Part shown: one piece after another, positions 7,676 through 14,084 of the stretch
How the letters are laid out: the number at the start of each line of letters is the position of its first letter
How positions within the stretch are numbered: position 1 is the stretch's first letter
NCBI GenBank assembly: GCA_021778375.1
Contig: JAJYCM010000020.1
Location: 1-20,382 of the forward strand
Length of the DNA stretch: 20,382 nucleotides
Reading direction: 5' to 3'
From: Bacteroidota bacterium
Lineage (GTDB): Bacteria > Bacteroidota > Ignavibacteria > Ignavibacteriales > Ignavibacteriaceae
Position numbers and translations under genes: made by a program
Notes under the pieces: model-generated
Told to the model about the DNA's origin: nothing
The model's database searches: none
Seen by the model: only the letters and a program-made list of their open reading frames with translations

Positions 7676-9100
7676 ATGTCAAAATCTTTACTTGTAATAT
7701 CAGTTTTATTTTTGTGTACTAATTTATTGCCACAATCCATTCAAAAACTTAACGATCAAATAGATACTGTCCAAAAAAATATTAATATATTAAACGAAGA
7801 AGTAAGTTCCCAAAAATCGAAGTATCCAGAATTTTTAATTTATGGTGAAATTGTAGATCGAGGACTTTATTACATAATGGTAAAAGGTTCTGCCCTGCCA
7901 GTCAATGAAGATTTTAGCTTACCAGGGACAGTAGACAATGGTTATATGTTAATACTTAATCCAGATAAAGAAAAAATAAATTATAATTTCTACTCAAAGA
8001 CAAAGCATTACTTTCTTTTTAAATCATACAGTAAGAATGCTTTCAACGCGGATGTACCCGTTTATAACTTTGGCGATCTACCGGGCGATACAAAGAAGCT
8101 AATTGAGGAAAAAGAAAATAAGTTACGTATTCTGGAAGAAAAGAAAAACTACCTCTCTCAGACGTTAAAAGAGAAAAAGAAGGAAGAATTTTTAAATGAG
8201 GCGAAAGTTTATACAAATGAGACAAAATATATTGAAGCTATGGATAAATTGAAACAAGCCGCGAAACTCTTTCCCAACGATAAGGAAGTAAACAAACAGT
8301 TTTATAAAAATGCAATTGAACAAGTTAAAATCGATACATCAAAAGGAGAATATGAAACGGCCTTATCACTTACAAATGAAGGTTTTGAAATTGGGAATTT
8401 GAAACCAGCGGAATTAAATACTTTGAAATACCTTTATTCTGATATTTGTATAAAAGAAGCCGACAAAAATTATCTCTCCGGGGATTATGCTAGAGCAATT
8501 GATTATTATCAAAAGAGCCAACAATATGGCAAAGAAAAACTTGGAAGGGTTGAGACGAACTTTGCAGATGCATACTTTATCATCGGGAGAGCTGAGATTG
8601 AAAAAGGAAATGTTAAAGCAGCAAAAGATAATTTTAAGTCATCATTTAAAATAAATCATAAAAATGAAGAAAGAATTTTAAGAGAGTTGGAAAAGTACAA
8701 AAGAAATCCTATTACAACAGGTTTAACTTCACTAATCCCAGGTTTAGGTCAGCTCATTCAAGGGGAAACAAAAAGCGGATTTACTCAGTTCTCTTTGTTC
8801 GCCGGTACGATGTTATTCGGTTATATTTCAAAAGCAAAAGCAGACGATCAATACAATGAATATTTGAAAGCTACAGATGTCGACAAAGAAACCCAATACT
8901 ATGATGAGGCAAATAGAAAACTAATTACTTCATATACGGCATTAAGTGTGGGAGCAGCAATTATTATTTACAGCGTAATTGATTCTTACTTTATTGCCAT
9001 AGAGCATAATAAGCCATTTGAGATTGATATTCACTCTAGTCAATCATCTGCCGGCAGCTTCAATAATTCTTTCAATGTTGCATTTAAAATTTACTTTTAG
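7676..9100 (+). CDS. Exported TPR protein with C-terminal DUF5683-like membrane domain
   Basis: This 474-aa protein starts with a signal peptide (hydrophobic residues 5-18, likely cleaved near LLPQ-S). After a coiled-coil start (about 22-48) there is a beta-rich segment (50-130), a second coiled coil (138-172) and TPR-like helical repeats (about 173-335, for example YLSGDYARAIDYYQKSQQYG). The C-terminal part (about 340-447) has SLIPGLGQLIQGE followed by two hydrophobic helices (about 371-384 and 421-440), the pattern of DUF5683-type domains common in Bacteroidota. It probably sits in the envelope as a scaffold. The extreme C-terminus, NVAFKIYF, resembles an outer-membrane beta-signal, but this is weak. 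AGGAGG lies five bases before the ATG. The lipoprotein gene starts eight bases after the stop, so the two form a cargo operon. Confidence 0.65.
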   Translation: MSKSLLVISVLFLCTNLLPQSIQKLNDQIDTVQKNINILNEEVSSQKSKYPEFLIYGEIVDRGLYYIMVKGSALPVNEDFSLPGTVDNGYMLILNPDKEKINYNFYSKTKHYFLFKSYSKNAFNADVPVYNFGDLPGDTKKLIEEKENKLRILEEKKNYLSQTLKEKKKEEFLNEAKVYTNETKYIEAMDKLKQAAKLFPNDKEVNKQFYKNAIEQVKIDTSKGEYETALSLTNEGFEIGNLKPAELNTLKYLYSDICIKEADKNYLSGDYARAIDYYQKSQQYGKEKLGRVETNFADAYFIIGRAEIEKGNVKAAKDNFKSSFKINHKNEERILRELEKYKRNPITTGLTSLIPGLGQLIQGETKSGFTQFSLFAGTMLFGYISKAKADDQYNEYLKATDVDKETQYYDEANRKLITSYTALSVGAAIIIYSVIDSYFIAIEHNKPFEIDIHSSQSSAGSFNNSFNVAFKIYF

Positions 9101-9108
9101 GTGAATAT

Positions 9109-9585
9109 ATGAGATTAGTGATTATAGGTTTAATTACTTCGGTTTTTATTTTATCCTCTGGATGTCATCTCTATGAGCATAATAATCCGATAGATCCCAA
9201 CAATCCAAATGTCAAAAACGGAAAGGCTTTATTTACAATAATAAGTTATTCCCTTACAGACGATCTACCCGGAATCTTTACAGGTGATATGATATTAGCA
9301 ATATCGATAAAAAATACCGGCAACGGGATTGCTGAAGGTGAATTGACCGGATATTTATCGTCAAAAGACAGCGTTAGTTATAATCCAATTCATTATGATA
9401 AATGCAGCTTTGAACATAAGGGAACAGCAGCAACAATAATTCCCGGAGAAGTTTTGGATGGATCTTTTGGAATTAAAGTTTCTACAAAGAAGGAAAGACC
9501 GTTCCAAATTGGATTTACGCTAGTTGTGCAAGATGCAAACAAAAATTCGTATATCGATTCGCTGCAGGTAACGGTCCCTAAATGA
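9109..9585 (+). CDS. Small lipoprotein with Ig/CARDB-like fold
   Basis: This 158-aa predicted lipoprotein has a hydrophobic signal (residues 3-15) and the lipobox LSSGC, with C19 lipidated. An Asn/Pro-rich linker (NNPIDPNNPNVKNG) then leads to a beta-rich domain containing LAISIKNTGNGIAEGELTGYL, the pattern of CARDB/Ig-like modules (an N-T-G-x-G-x-A segment between two strands). It starts eight bases after the TPR/DUF5683-like gene, with GGTGA as ribosome-binding site, so the two proteins are probably made together and may interact in the envelope. The role is unknown; possibilities include surface modification, superinfection exclusion or simple host cargo. Confidence 0.6.
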   Translation: MRLVIIGLITSVFILSSGCHLYEHNNPIDPNNPNVKNGKALFTIISYSLTDDLPGIFTGDMILAISIKNTGNGIAEGELTGYLSSKDSVSYNPIHYDKCSFEHKGTAATIIPGEVLDGSFGIKVSTKKERPFQIGFTLVVQDANKNSYIDSLQVTVPK

Positions 9586-9620
9586 AAGAAAACACTACAT
9601 GCACAAAGGGTTTGATTCTT

Positions 9621-9667
9621 TACTTTTGTTTTTCTATTTTGTGGGATGTCCCACTATTAAATAATAG
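9621..9667 (+). promoter_or_regulatory. Toxin-antitoxin promoter and double operator
   Basis: TACTTTTG (9621-9628) fits the Bacteroidota -7 element TAnnTTTG, though no good -33 box is seen at the right distance. Just downstream are two adjacent inverted repeats: GTGGGA-TG-TCCCAC (9641-9654) and CTATTA-AA-TAATAG (9654-9667), each with 6-bp arms and a 2-base centre. They end 11 bases before the antitoxin ATG. Paired palindromes at this spot are typical of autoregulation by an AbrB-like antitoxin. The symmetry is visible; the binding protein is inferred. Confidence 0.5.
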
Positions 9668-9678
9668 GTTTACAGATT

Positions 9679-9939
9679 ATGGAAGCAGAAATAGTAAGGA
9701 AGTATGAAACGAACTTGGACAGTAAAAAGAGATTAACTGTTCGTGGTGTTCCCTTCAAGCACTATGTTGTAGAAGTTTATTCAAACGGCAAAGTAGTATT
9801 AAACCCACGGGTACTTGTTGACCCGAACACAATGTCAAAGAATACGCTGAAGATGATTGAGAAATCAATGAAAAATTTTAAGGAAGGTAAAGTATCCGAG
9901 CCAATTGAACTTGAAAAATACAACTTTGATGAGGAGTAA
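9679..9939 (+). CDS. AbrB/MazE-like antitoxin
   Basis: This 86-aa protein has a swapped-hairpin AbrB-like N-terminus: TNLDSKKRLTVRGV (about residues 11-24), then YYV-type strands (HYVVEVYSNGKVVLNPRVL). A C-terminal acidic helical tail (MIEKSMKNFKEGKVSEPIEL) would wrap the toxin. Such antitoxins bind operator palindromes upstream of their own gene and neutralise the toxin encoded next. The toxin gene starts two bases after the stop, and the ribosome-binding site for it (GAGGAG, 9931-9936) lies inside the antitoxin's last codons, giving coupled translation. The upstream palindromes support autoregulation. Confidence 0.65.
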   Translation: MEAEIVRKYETNLDSKKRLTVRGVPFKHYVVEVYSNGKVVLNPRVLVDPNTMSKNTLKMIEKSMKNFKEGKVSEPIELEKYNFDEE

Positions 9940-9941
9940 CA

Positions 9942-10316
9942 TTGAAGTATAGGATAAGATTTGGGGAATCCGAAGTAAAAGAATTATGGAACGACTTAGC
10001 ATCGAAGTTTGAAAAAGATTTGTTAAAAGGAGACGAAAAGAAAAAGTTTAAAAAGTTGGGGAAAGCTTTAACCTACCTAAGCAGTAACCCAAAACACAAC
10101 AGTTTATCTACGCACGAAATAAAACCTTTAAGCATTAAATTTGGCAAAAAAGTTTGGCAGTCATATCTTGAGAACAAAACACCGGCAGCAGGAAGAATAT
10201 TTTGGGTTTATGGGCCAGGGAAAGAAGATATCACGGTGATAGGTATTGAACCACATCCGGAAGATAAAAAACGTGGAGGATATGAAACGGTAAAGCTGTC
10301 TGACTTACCGGATTAA
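9942..10316 (+). CDS. RelE/ParE-superfamily-like toxin
   Basis: This 124-aa basic protein begins with TTG at 9942, supported by GAGGAG six bases upstream and tight spacing to the antitoxin. After an N-terminal helical part (residues 9-55), the C-terminal half reads KVWQSYLENKTPAAGRIFWVYGPGKE and then ITVIGIEPHPED, a strand-rich pattern (R-I-F-W-V-Y, then I-T-V-I-G-I) typical of RelE/ParE-type toxins. It would act on ribosome-bound mRNA or another cellular target; which one is not visible. It probably stabilises the element. Assignment is by fold pattern and gene pairing, not by confirmed catalytic residues. Confidence 0.55.
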   Translation: MKYRIRFGESEVKELWNDLASKFEKDLLKGDEKKKFKKLGKALTYLSSNPKHNSLSTHEIKPLSIKFGKKVWQSYLENKTPAAGRIFWVYGPGKEDITVIGIEPHPEDKKRGGYETVKLSDLPD

Positions 10317-10356
10317 AAAAGTATAAAATATTCACTAAACAAAAAAGGAGTTATTG

Positions 10357-10944
10357 GTGGGATTTTATGAGCCAATAGTATACGGAAGAAAGGATTACGA
10401 CGACGCCATAAAATTCATTCAGGCAAACTTTGAAAAATTCTGGTCTGAATTTATGAAATTTTGTCATCCAAATTTAAAAAAAGACGAAAAAGCTCTTAAG
10501 GAAATGCTTTATGAATATTGTATGAATCAAGCCGAACGTGCAATAGGGGAATTTGATGATGAACTTGGCTTAACAAACGAAATCGAAAGTACATATTTAC
10601 AACAAATAATGCTGGATATATTTCATATCGGCTATTTGGTATTATATAGCTTATCGGGGAATATTAAGGCATTAGACAAAGAAATTCATCGAAGGAAAGA
10701 AGCTAATAAGAATAAAAATATTCTAAAACCGGGTGATGAAGCATATGGACTGTATCTAAGAATAGCTGATCGGTCTATTAAATATACTATTTCTGTGTAT
10801 AAAGCCGCTGAAGTAGTTGGTAACGAAGAAGGTATTGATGATATAGAAGCACTCAGATCAAAAGTATATTTCTTTTTAAAGCACCACCCAGAGATACCTC
10901 GTAATCGATCCCATCGAAGGAACAACAAAACCTCAAACATTTAA
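10357..10944 (+). CDS. Hypothetical helical protein
   Basis: This gene of about 195 residues is not recognised. Two starts are possible: TTG at 10354 and GTG at 10357. AAAGGAG at 10344-10350 is only three bases from TTG but six from GTG, so GTG is preferred. The protein is mainly helical and soluble, with one moderately hydrophobic stretch (IMLDIFHIGYLVLYSLSG, about residues 88-105) and a basic C-terminus (RNRSHRRNNKTSN) that could contact nucleic acid. It has no signal peptide. The stop codon lies inside a perfect 18-bp palindrome. It precedes the structured leader of the replication module and may be its last upstream neighbour rather than part of it. Confidence 0.6.
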   Translation: MGFYEPIVYGRKDYDDAIKFIQANFEKFWSEFMKFCHPNLKKDEKALKEMLYEYCMNQAERAIGEFDDELGLTNEIESTYLQQIMLDIFHIGYLVLYSLSGNIKALDKEIHRRKEANKNKNILKPGDEAYGLYLRIADRSIKYTISVYKAAEVVGNEEGIDDIEALRSKVYFFLKHHPEIPRNRSHRRNNKTSNI

Positions 10945-10951
10945 ATGTTTG
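10934..10951. repeat. Perfect 18-bp palindrome over a stop codon
   Basis: CAAACATTTAAATGTTTG (10934-10951) is its own reverse complement and includes the TAA stop (10942-10944) of the preceding gene. There is no T-tract, so it is not an ordinary terminator. It may be a protein-binding site or an mRNA 3' end stabiliser. Confidence 0.6.
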
Positions 10952-10988
10952 TTTAAACCGCTTCAAAAAATTTTATAAGTTACCGGAA

Positions 10989-11066
10989 GCAGTCAAAAAA
11001 AAATATTTTTAAAGTTTATCAAAACTATAAGCCCTCTTTTTGACTGCTAAAGGGGGCTTTTTTATT
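10989..11066 (+). terminator. Terminator with an overlapping alternative hairpin (attenuator-like)
   Basis: AAGCCCTCTTT (11029-11039) pairs with AAAGGGGGCTT (11049-11059), with one G-T pair, and TTTTTATTT follows, making a strong intrinsic terminator. Separately, GCAGTCAAAAA (10989-10999) is perfectly complementary to TTTTTGACTGC (11037-11047), which overlaps the 5' arm and loop of the terminator. The two stems share 11037-11039 and compete for that region. This is the layout of an attenuator or antiterminator, though it could also be a terminator with a chance repeat. It lies between the cargo/TA genes and the replication module. Confidence 0.6.
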
Positions 11067-11106
11067 TATACTAATTCTTAAAGAAGGAGTTTGGTCAATG
11101 GTAGTT

Positions 11107-11142
11107 TAAAATAAAAAAGCCTTACCGGTTGGACGGCAAGGC
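11107..11142 (-). terminator. Terminator-like hairpin on the minus strand
   Basis: Read on the minus strand, GCCTTGCCG (11142-11134) pairs with CGGTAAGGC (11127-11119) across a six-base loop with one mismatch, and TTTTTTATTTT follows. That is a good intrinsic terminator for leftward transcription, although no complete minus-strand gene lies nearby. On the plus strand the same hairpin lies just before GGGAAGGA, the ribosome-binding site of the gene at 11161, so it could instead act as a leader structure. Confidence 0.5.
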
Positions 11143-11160
11143 GGGAAGGATCTATTTCAC

Positions 11161-11463
11161 ATGAATAAAAATAACGAAATTGTATTAAATATTCAAGCGC
11201 TTTATACCCGGAAAAAAAGACTTGAACAGATTCTAGATCAAATAAATTCCCGCCTTTTGTATTCCAACCCAGAATGCACACTATTTCTGCTTCGACGTCA
11301 TAAGAAGATTAATGAAGAAAGATTAAAAGTTGAAAAGTATATAATGGATGTGGTAAAAAAAATCATGTATGATAACTCCCAAAGGAAGTTTCAATCTATT
11401 CAAACAGTATCAAAGTTAATTTTAGAAGGATTACAAAATGAGATTAGATATCATGGCAGATGA
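11161..11463 (+). CDS. Small helical protein of the replication module
   Basis: This 100-aa basic, helical protein is not recognised. It has predicted coiled-coil character (ALYTRKKRLEQILDQINSRL and KKINEERLKVEKYIMDVVKK) and no signal or membrane segment. AAGGA lies about ten bases upstream of the ATG. Its last 26 bases overlap the next gene in another frame, implying translational coupling. It opens the transcript that leads to the initiator and DnaB genes, so a role in replication or its control is plausible but unproven. Confidence 0.6.
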   Translation: MNKNNEIVLNIQALYTRKKRLEQILDQINSRLLYSNPECTLFLLRRHKKINEERLKVEKYIMDVVKKIMYDNSQRKFQSIQTVSKLILEGLQNEIRYHGR

Positions 11464-11695
11464 GCTGCGCGAGTCGATAAATATGTTGAATAAAACCCAA
11501 CAGTCGTTTAGGGAAATAAAACCCGCAGATAAGATTGAAAGCATTGTAAAAAAGCAGATAAATTATTATCTGGATCAGTCATTAAGTAATCTTTTGGCTT
11601 TGAATGATCTTCTTTTGACGGTTCAGGATAATGTGGACGACGAAGGGGCTATAGAATTATATTTGGATTTAATAGGTAAGGATATAGGTAGATAA
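11438..11695 (+). CDS. Small acidic coiled-coil protein
   Basis: This 85-aa helical protein is not recognised. Its ATG at 11438 overlaps the preceding gene by 26 bases and has GAAGGA about ten bases upstream. An in-frame ATG at 11453 (MADELRES) is an alternative start. The sequence (RESINMLNKTQQSFREIK, then DQSLSNLLALNDLLLTVQDN) suggests two amphipathic helices. Its TAA directly abuts the ATG of the replication initiator, so it is tightly coupled to that gene and is probably an accessory factor of the module. Confidence 0.55.
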   Translation: MRLDIMADELRESINMLNKTQQSFREIKPADKIESIVKKQINYYLDQSLSNLLALNDLLLTVQDNVDDEGAIELYLDLIGKDIGR

Positions 11696-12553
11696 ATGGC
11701 AGTTTACAGAACAGTACACATTAGCTACTGGCAAGATTCATTTATGCTGGAACGAACTCCAGAAGAAAAGTTTTTTTATATCTATCTGCTTACGAATAGT
11801 AAAACAACCCAGTTGGGAATTTATGAATTGCCAAAGAAGATAATAGAACTTGAAACAGGTTATAATCATGACACTATTGAAAAGCTAATCAGTAAGTTCG
11901 AAGAGTACAAGAAAATTCAATATTCGAAAAGAACAAATGAGGTATTTTTAATGAACTGGATAAAACACAACCCCATAAACAATGTCAATATTTTCAAGTG
12001 CGTTTCTAAAGAAATTACAGAAGTAAAGGAAAAAGATTTTTTGGGAGAACTTTGCTCTATCCTTGATGGATATACTGGACAATGGTTAGGTAAATTAGAC
12101 AAAAATGAACGCGAACCCATAGACTTTGCGGAGGCTTTGAAGGGACTTATAAGGGGCTTAGATGCCCCTTGGAAGAAAAAAGAAGAAGAAAAAGAAAAAG
12201 AAAAAGAAGAAGAAGAAGAAGAAGAAGAGCCCAATTTTCATTTGAACTCTAACGAGTTCAAACTCTCTTTCCTTTTATTTAGAAAAATTAAAGAAAGAGA
12301 TTCAAATTATAAAGAACCCAATTTACAAAAATGGAGTGAACAGTTAGATAAACTTCACCGGGTAGACAAAAGGGAATTTCCCGAAATAGAATCGGTAATT
12401 AATTGGTGTCAAAACAACGAATTTTGGCAGAATAATATATTATCTACTGACAAATTAAGGAAACAGTTTTCTAAGCTTTATCTCCAAATGAAATCTGAAA
12501 AACCAAAAGATGATATCTCCGAAACAGCAAAGCCATTGAAACAGAATTTTTAA
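11696..12553 (+). CDS. Phage-type replication initiator / replisome organiser
   Basis: This 285-aa protein has an N-terminal winged-helix-like region (about residues 8-92: YWQDSFMLERTPEEKFFYIY, then LETGYNHDTIEKLISKFEEY and VFLMNWIKHN), like the origin-binding domains of phage replisome organisers. A highly charged linker of Lys and Glu (160-178) follows, then a C-terminal domain (about 185-268) ending in WCQNNEFWQNNILSTDKLRK and LYLQM, which resembles the helicase-loading domain of such proteins. The next gene is a DnaB-type helicase, the expected partner. The ATG abuts the TAA of the previous gene. The linker is coded by an unbroken 59-base purine run flanked by hairpins, a possible origin (see the separate entry). 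Confidence 0.72.
   Translation: MAVYRTVHISYWQDSFMLERTPEEKFFYIYLLTNSKTTQLGIYELPKKIIELETGYNHDTIEKLISKFEEYKKIQYSKRTNEVFLMNWIKHNPINNVNIFKCVSKEITEVKEKDFLGELCSILDGYTGQWLGKLDKNEREPIDFAEALKGLIRGLDAPWKKKEEEKEKEKEEEEEEEEPNFHLNSNEFKLSFLLFRKIKERDSNYKEPNLQKWSEQLDKLHRVDKREFPEIESVINWCQNNEFWQNNILSTDKLRKQFSKLYLQMKSEKPKDDISETAKPLKQNF
12151..12262. other. Candidate replication origin inside the initiator gene
   Basis: Three structures lie in a row. A hairpin, AAGGGGC (12151-12157) with GCCCCTT (12164-12170), comes first. An uninterrupted run of 59 purines (12171-12229, GAA/AAG repeats) follows. Then comes a second perfect hairpin, TTTGAACTC (12241-12249) with GAGTTCAAA (12254-12262). Phage origins often lie inside the initiator gene, at the linker between DNA-binding and helicase-loading domains, as in lambda O. 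The location matches that rule. The structures are visible; origin function is inferred. Confidence 0.4.
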
Positions 12554-12567
12554 GGAAGGATAGTAAT

Positions 12568-13944
12568 ATGAATACAAAAGGCATCGGGGCTATAGAAATT
12601 GAAAAAGAACTTTTAGGTGAAATACTTCTCAACAATTCGATTCTTGATGTTTTATTACAACTAATCAAACCGGTATGCTTTGCAGATTCAAAGAATTCTA
12701 TACTTTTTAATGTTATGATTAAAATGTATGACGCCGGCATTCCTATTGACGAAATCACTCTCTACGAAAACACTATGAAATACGGAAACTCCGGACAAAT
12801 ACCCGTGGAGTATATCGCTGGACTAAGAATCGAAGTTAATTCGGAGGCTAATGCCGAATATCATGCAAAAATTATTTTAGAAAAATATTTAACACGTGAA
12901 TTGATTAAGAGAAGTCAAAAAATTATTGTCGAAGCTTCCAAGGGGAGTGAAGATATTTTTGACTTAATGAGCAGCGCACAAGATGAAATATCAGGAATAA
13001 CGAGAGACTTACAAGGTCTAAAAGAAGACAAGAGCCTTTGGGAAGATTTTCCCTCTATAATTGAATCAATAGAACGGCGTTACTCCGGGAGTGAACCGGC
13101 AGGCTTGACGTCTCGAACATTTCCCACGCTTAACAAGATGACGAACGGAATTCGCAAGAATGATTTTGTCGTCATATATGGAGAGGATAAACAAGGCAAA
13201 ACATCCCTTAGCACTCAAATAGCTTTGGACTTTGCAATAAATAGTAAAATACCTACCGGAATTTTTAGCTATGAAATGAGCAAGGAAATAATGTATTTGA
13301 AATCTTTATCAATGCGCACCGGCTTAGAATATAAAAAATTAAGAAGTCCAAAAGAAAGCGGATTAACACCGGCAGAATTTCAAGATTTTGTAAGCAAAGC
13401 AACAAATAAATTTCAGGATACTAAAATCTATGTTAGTGATGAGCCTTTAGATAAAAATAGATTAAAGGCAAAAATGAAGCTATGGAAGAGAAAGCATAAT
13501 ATAGGCTTATTTGTAATTGATTATATCGGTTTAATTCCCATAAATGAAAAGTTTGAAAGAAGGGATTTAGCAATCGCAGATCTTTCAAGATTCTTTAAGC
13601 TGCTTACGAAAGAATTAGAAGCACCCATAATGGTATTATCTCAAGCTAATGACGGTGGCCGCACAGCTGAGAGCAAGGCACTACTTCGTGATTGTGATTT
13701 TGCTCTTATGATTCAAAAACCGGTCGAATGCGGAATTATGAGCATAAAAAGGAATGACGGCACATTATTAAACCTTAGTGAAGATCATTTCCTTGCAACA
13801 TTAACAAGGTCAAGACATGGGCGAAATATGACACAATTCATTTGCGGATATGTAAGTAATAAATTTGTAGAAATAGACATTAATCATGAAGAGGAATATG
13901 GGAGTATGATACGAAAGACGTATGAATCGGAAGAGATAATTTGA
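12568..13944 (+). CDS. dnaB: DnaB-type replicative helicase
   Basis: This 458-aa protein has the two-part DnaB layout: an N-terminal helical domain (about residues 8-105, beginning EIEKELLGEILLNNSIL) and a RecA-like helicase domain (about 175-440). The Walker A motif is GEDKQGKTS (205-213), the catalytic glutamate is E236 in FSYEMS, Walker B is LFVIDYIG (314-321) and motif H4 is LSQAND (357-362). The arginine-finger region is TRSRHGRN (413-420). The Walker A loop differs from the usual ARPSMGKT of chromosomal DnaB, as is common for phage-encoded helicases. It should unwind the element's DNA at the fork after loading by the preceding initiator gene product. A GGAAGGA ribosome-binding site precedes the ATG. 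It is essentially full length. Confidence 0.88.
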   Translation: MNTKGIGAIEIEKELLGEILLNNSILDVLLQLIKPVCFADSKNSILFNVMIKMYDAGIPIDEITLYENTMKYGNSGQIPVEYIAGLRIEVNSEANAEYHAKIILEKYLTRELIKRSQKIIVEASKGSEDIFDLMSSAQDEISGITRDLQGLKEDKSLWEDFPSIIESIERRYSGSEPAGLTSRTFPTLNKMTNGIRKNDFVVIYGEDKQGKTSLSTQIALDFAINSKIPTGIFSYEMSKEIMYLKSLSMRTGLEYKKLRSPKESGLTPAEFQDFVSKATNKFQDTKIYVSDEPLDKNRLKAKMKLWKRKHNIGLFVIDYIGLIPINEKFERRDLAIADLSRFFKLLTKELEAPIMVLSQANDGGRTAESKALLRDCDFALMIQKPVECGIMSIKRNDGTLLNLSEDHFLATLTRSRHGRNMTQFICGYVSNKFVEIDINHEEEYGSMIRKTYESEEII

Positions 13945-13960
13945 TAAGTAAGGTAGAAGA

Positions 13961-14055
13961 ACCATAAAAACCATACTATTATATGAATTTTAAAAACCAG
14001 ATAAAACCAGATAAAAACCATACTATTATATGAATTTTAAAAACCATAATAACCA
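13961..14055. repeat. Iteron-like repeat cluster with a duplicated 36-bp unit
   Basis: A perfect 36-bp direct repeat occupies 13964-13999 and 14011-14046 (47-base period). Within and around it the short motif ACCA(T/G) occurs seven times, at 13961, 13970, 13996, 14006, 14017, 14043 and 14052. The spacings are 9, 26, 10, 11, 26 and 9 bases, which is nearly symmetric. The tract is very AT-rich and lies between the helicase gene and the second recombinase. It may be an iteron origin, a binding array for the recombinase, or an operator. Function is not proven. Confidence 0.75.
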
Positions 14056-14084
14056 TGACATCAATTTGATTTTTAGAAGCTAAA

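Noticed and set aside
12171..12229. Phase-variable repeat in the initiator gene
   Set aside because: The repeat unit is mainly three bases, so slippage would usually keep the frame and only change linker length; an origin or linker role is more likely.
11917..12234. Minus-strand serine-rich open frame opposite the initiator gene
   Set aside because: It is the complement of the Glu/Lys codon run and has no ribosome-binding site or protein-like composition.
13961..14055. CRISPR array
   Set aside because: There are only two copies of the 36-bp unit with an 11-base gap that itself resembles the repeat, and no cas genes. A duplicated iteron-like tract fits better.
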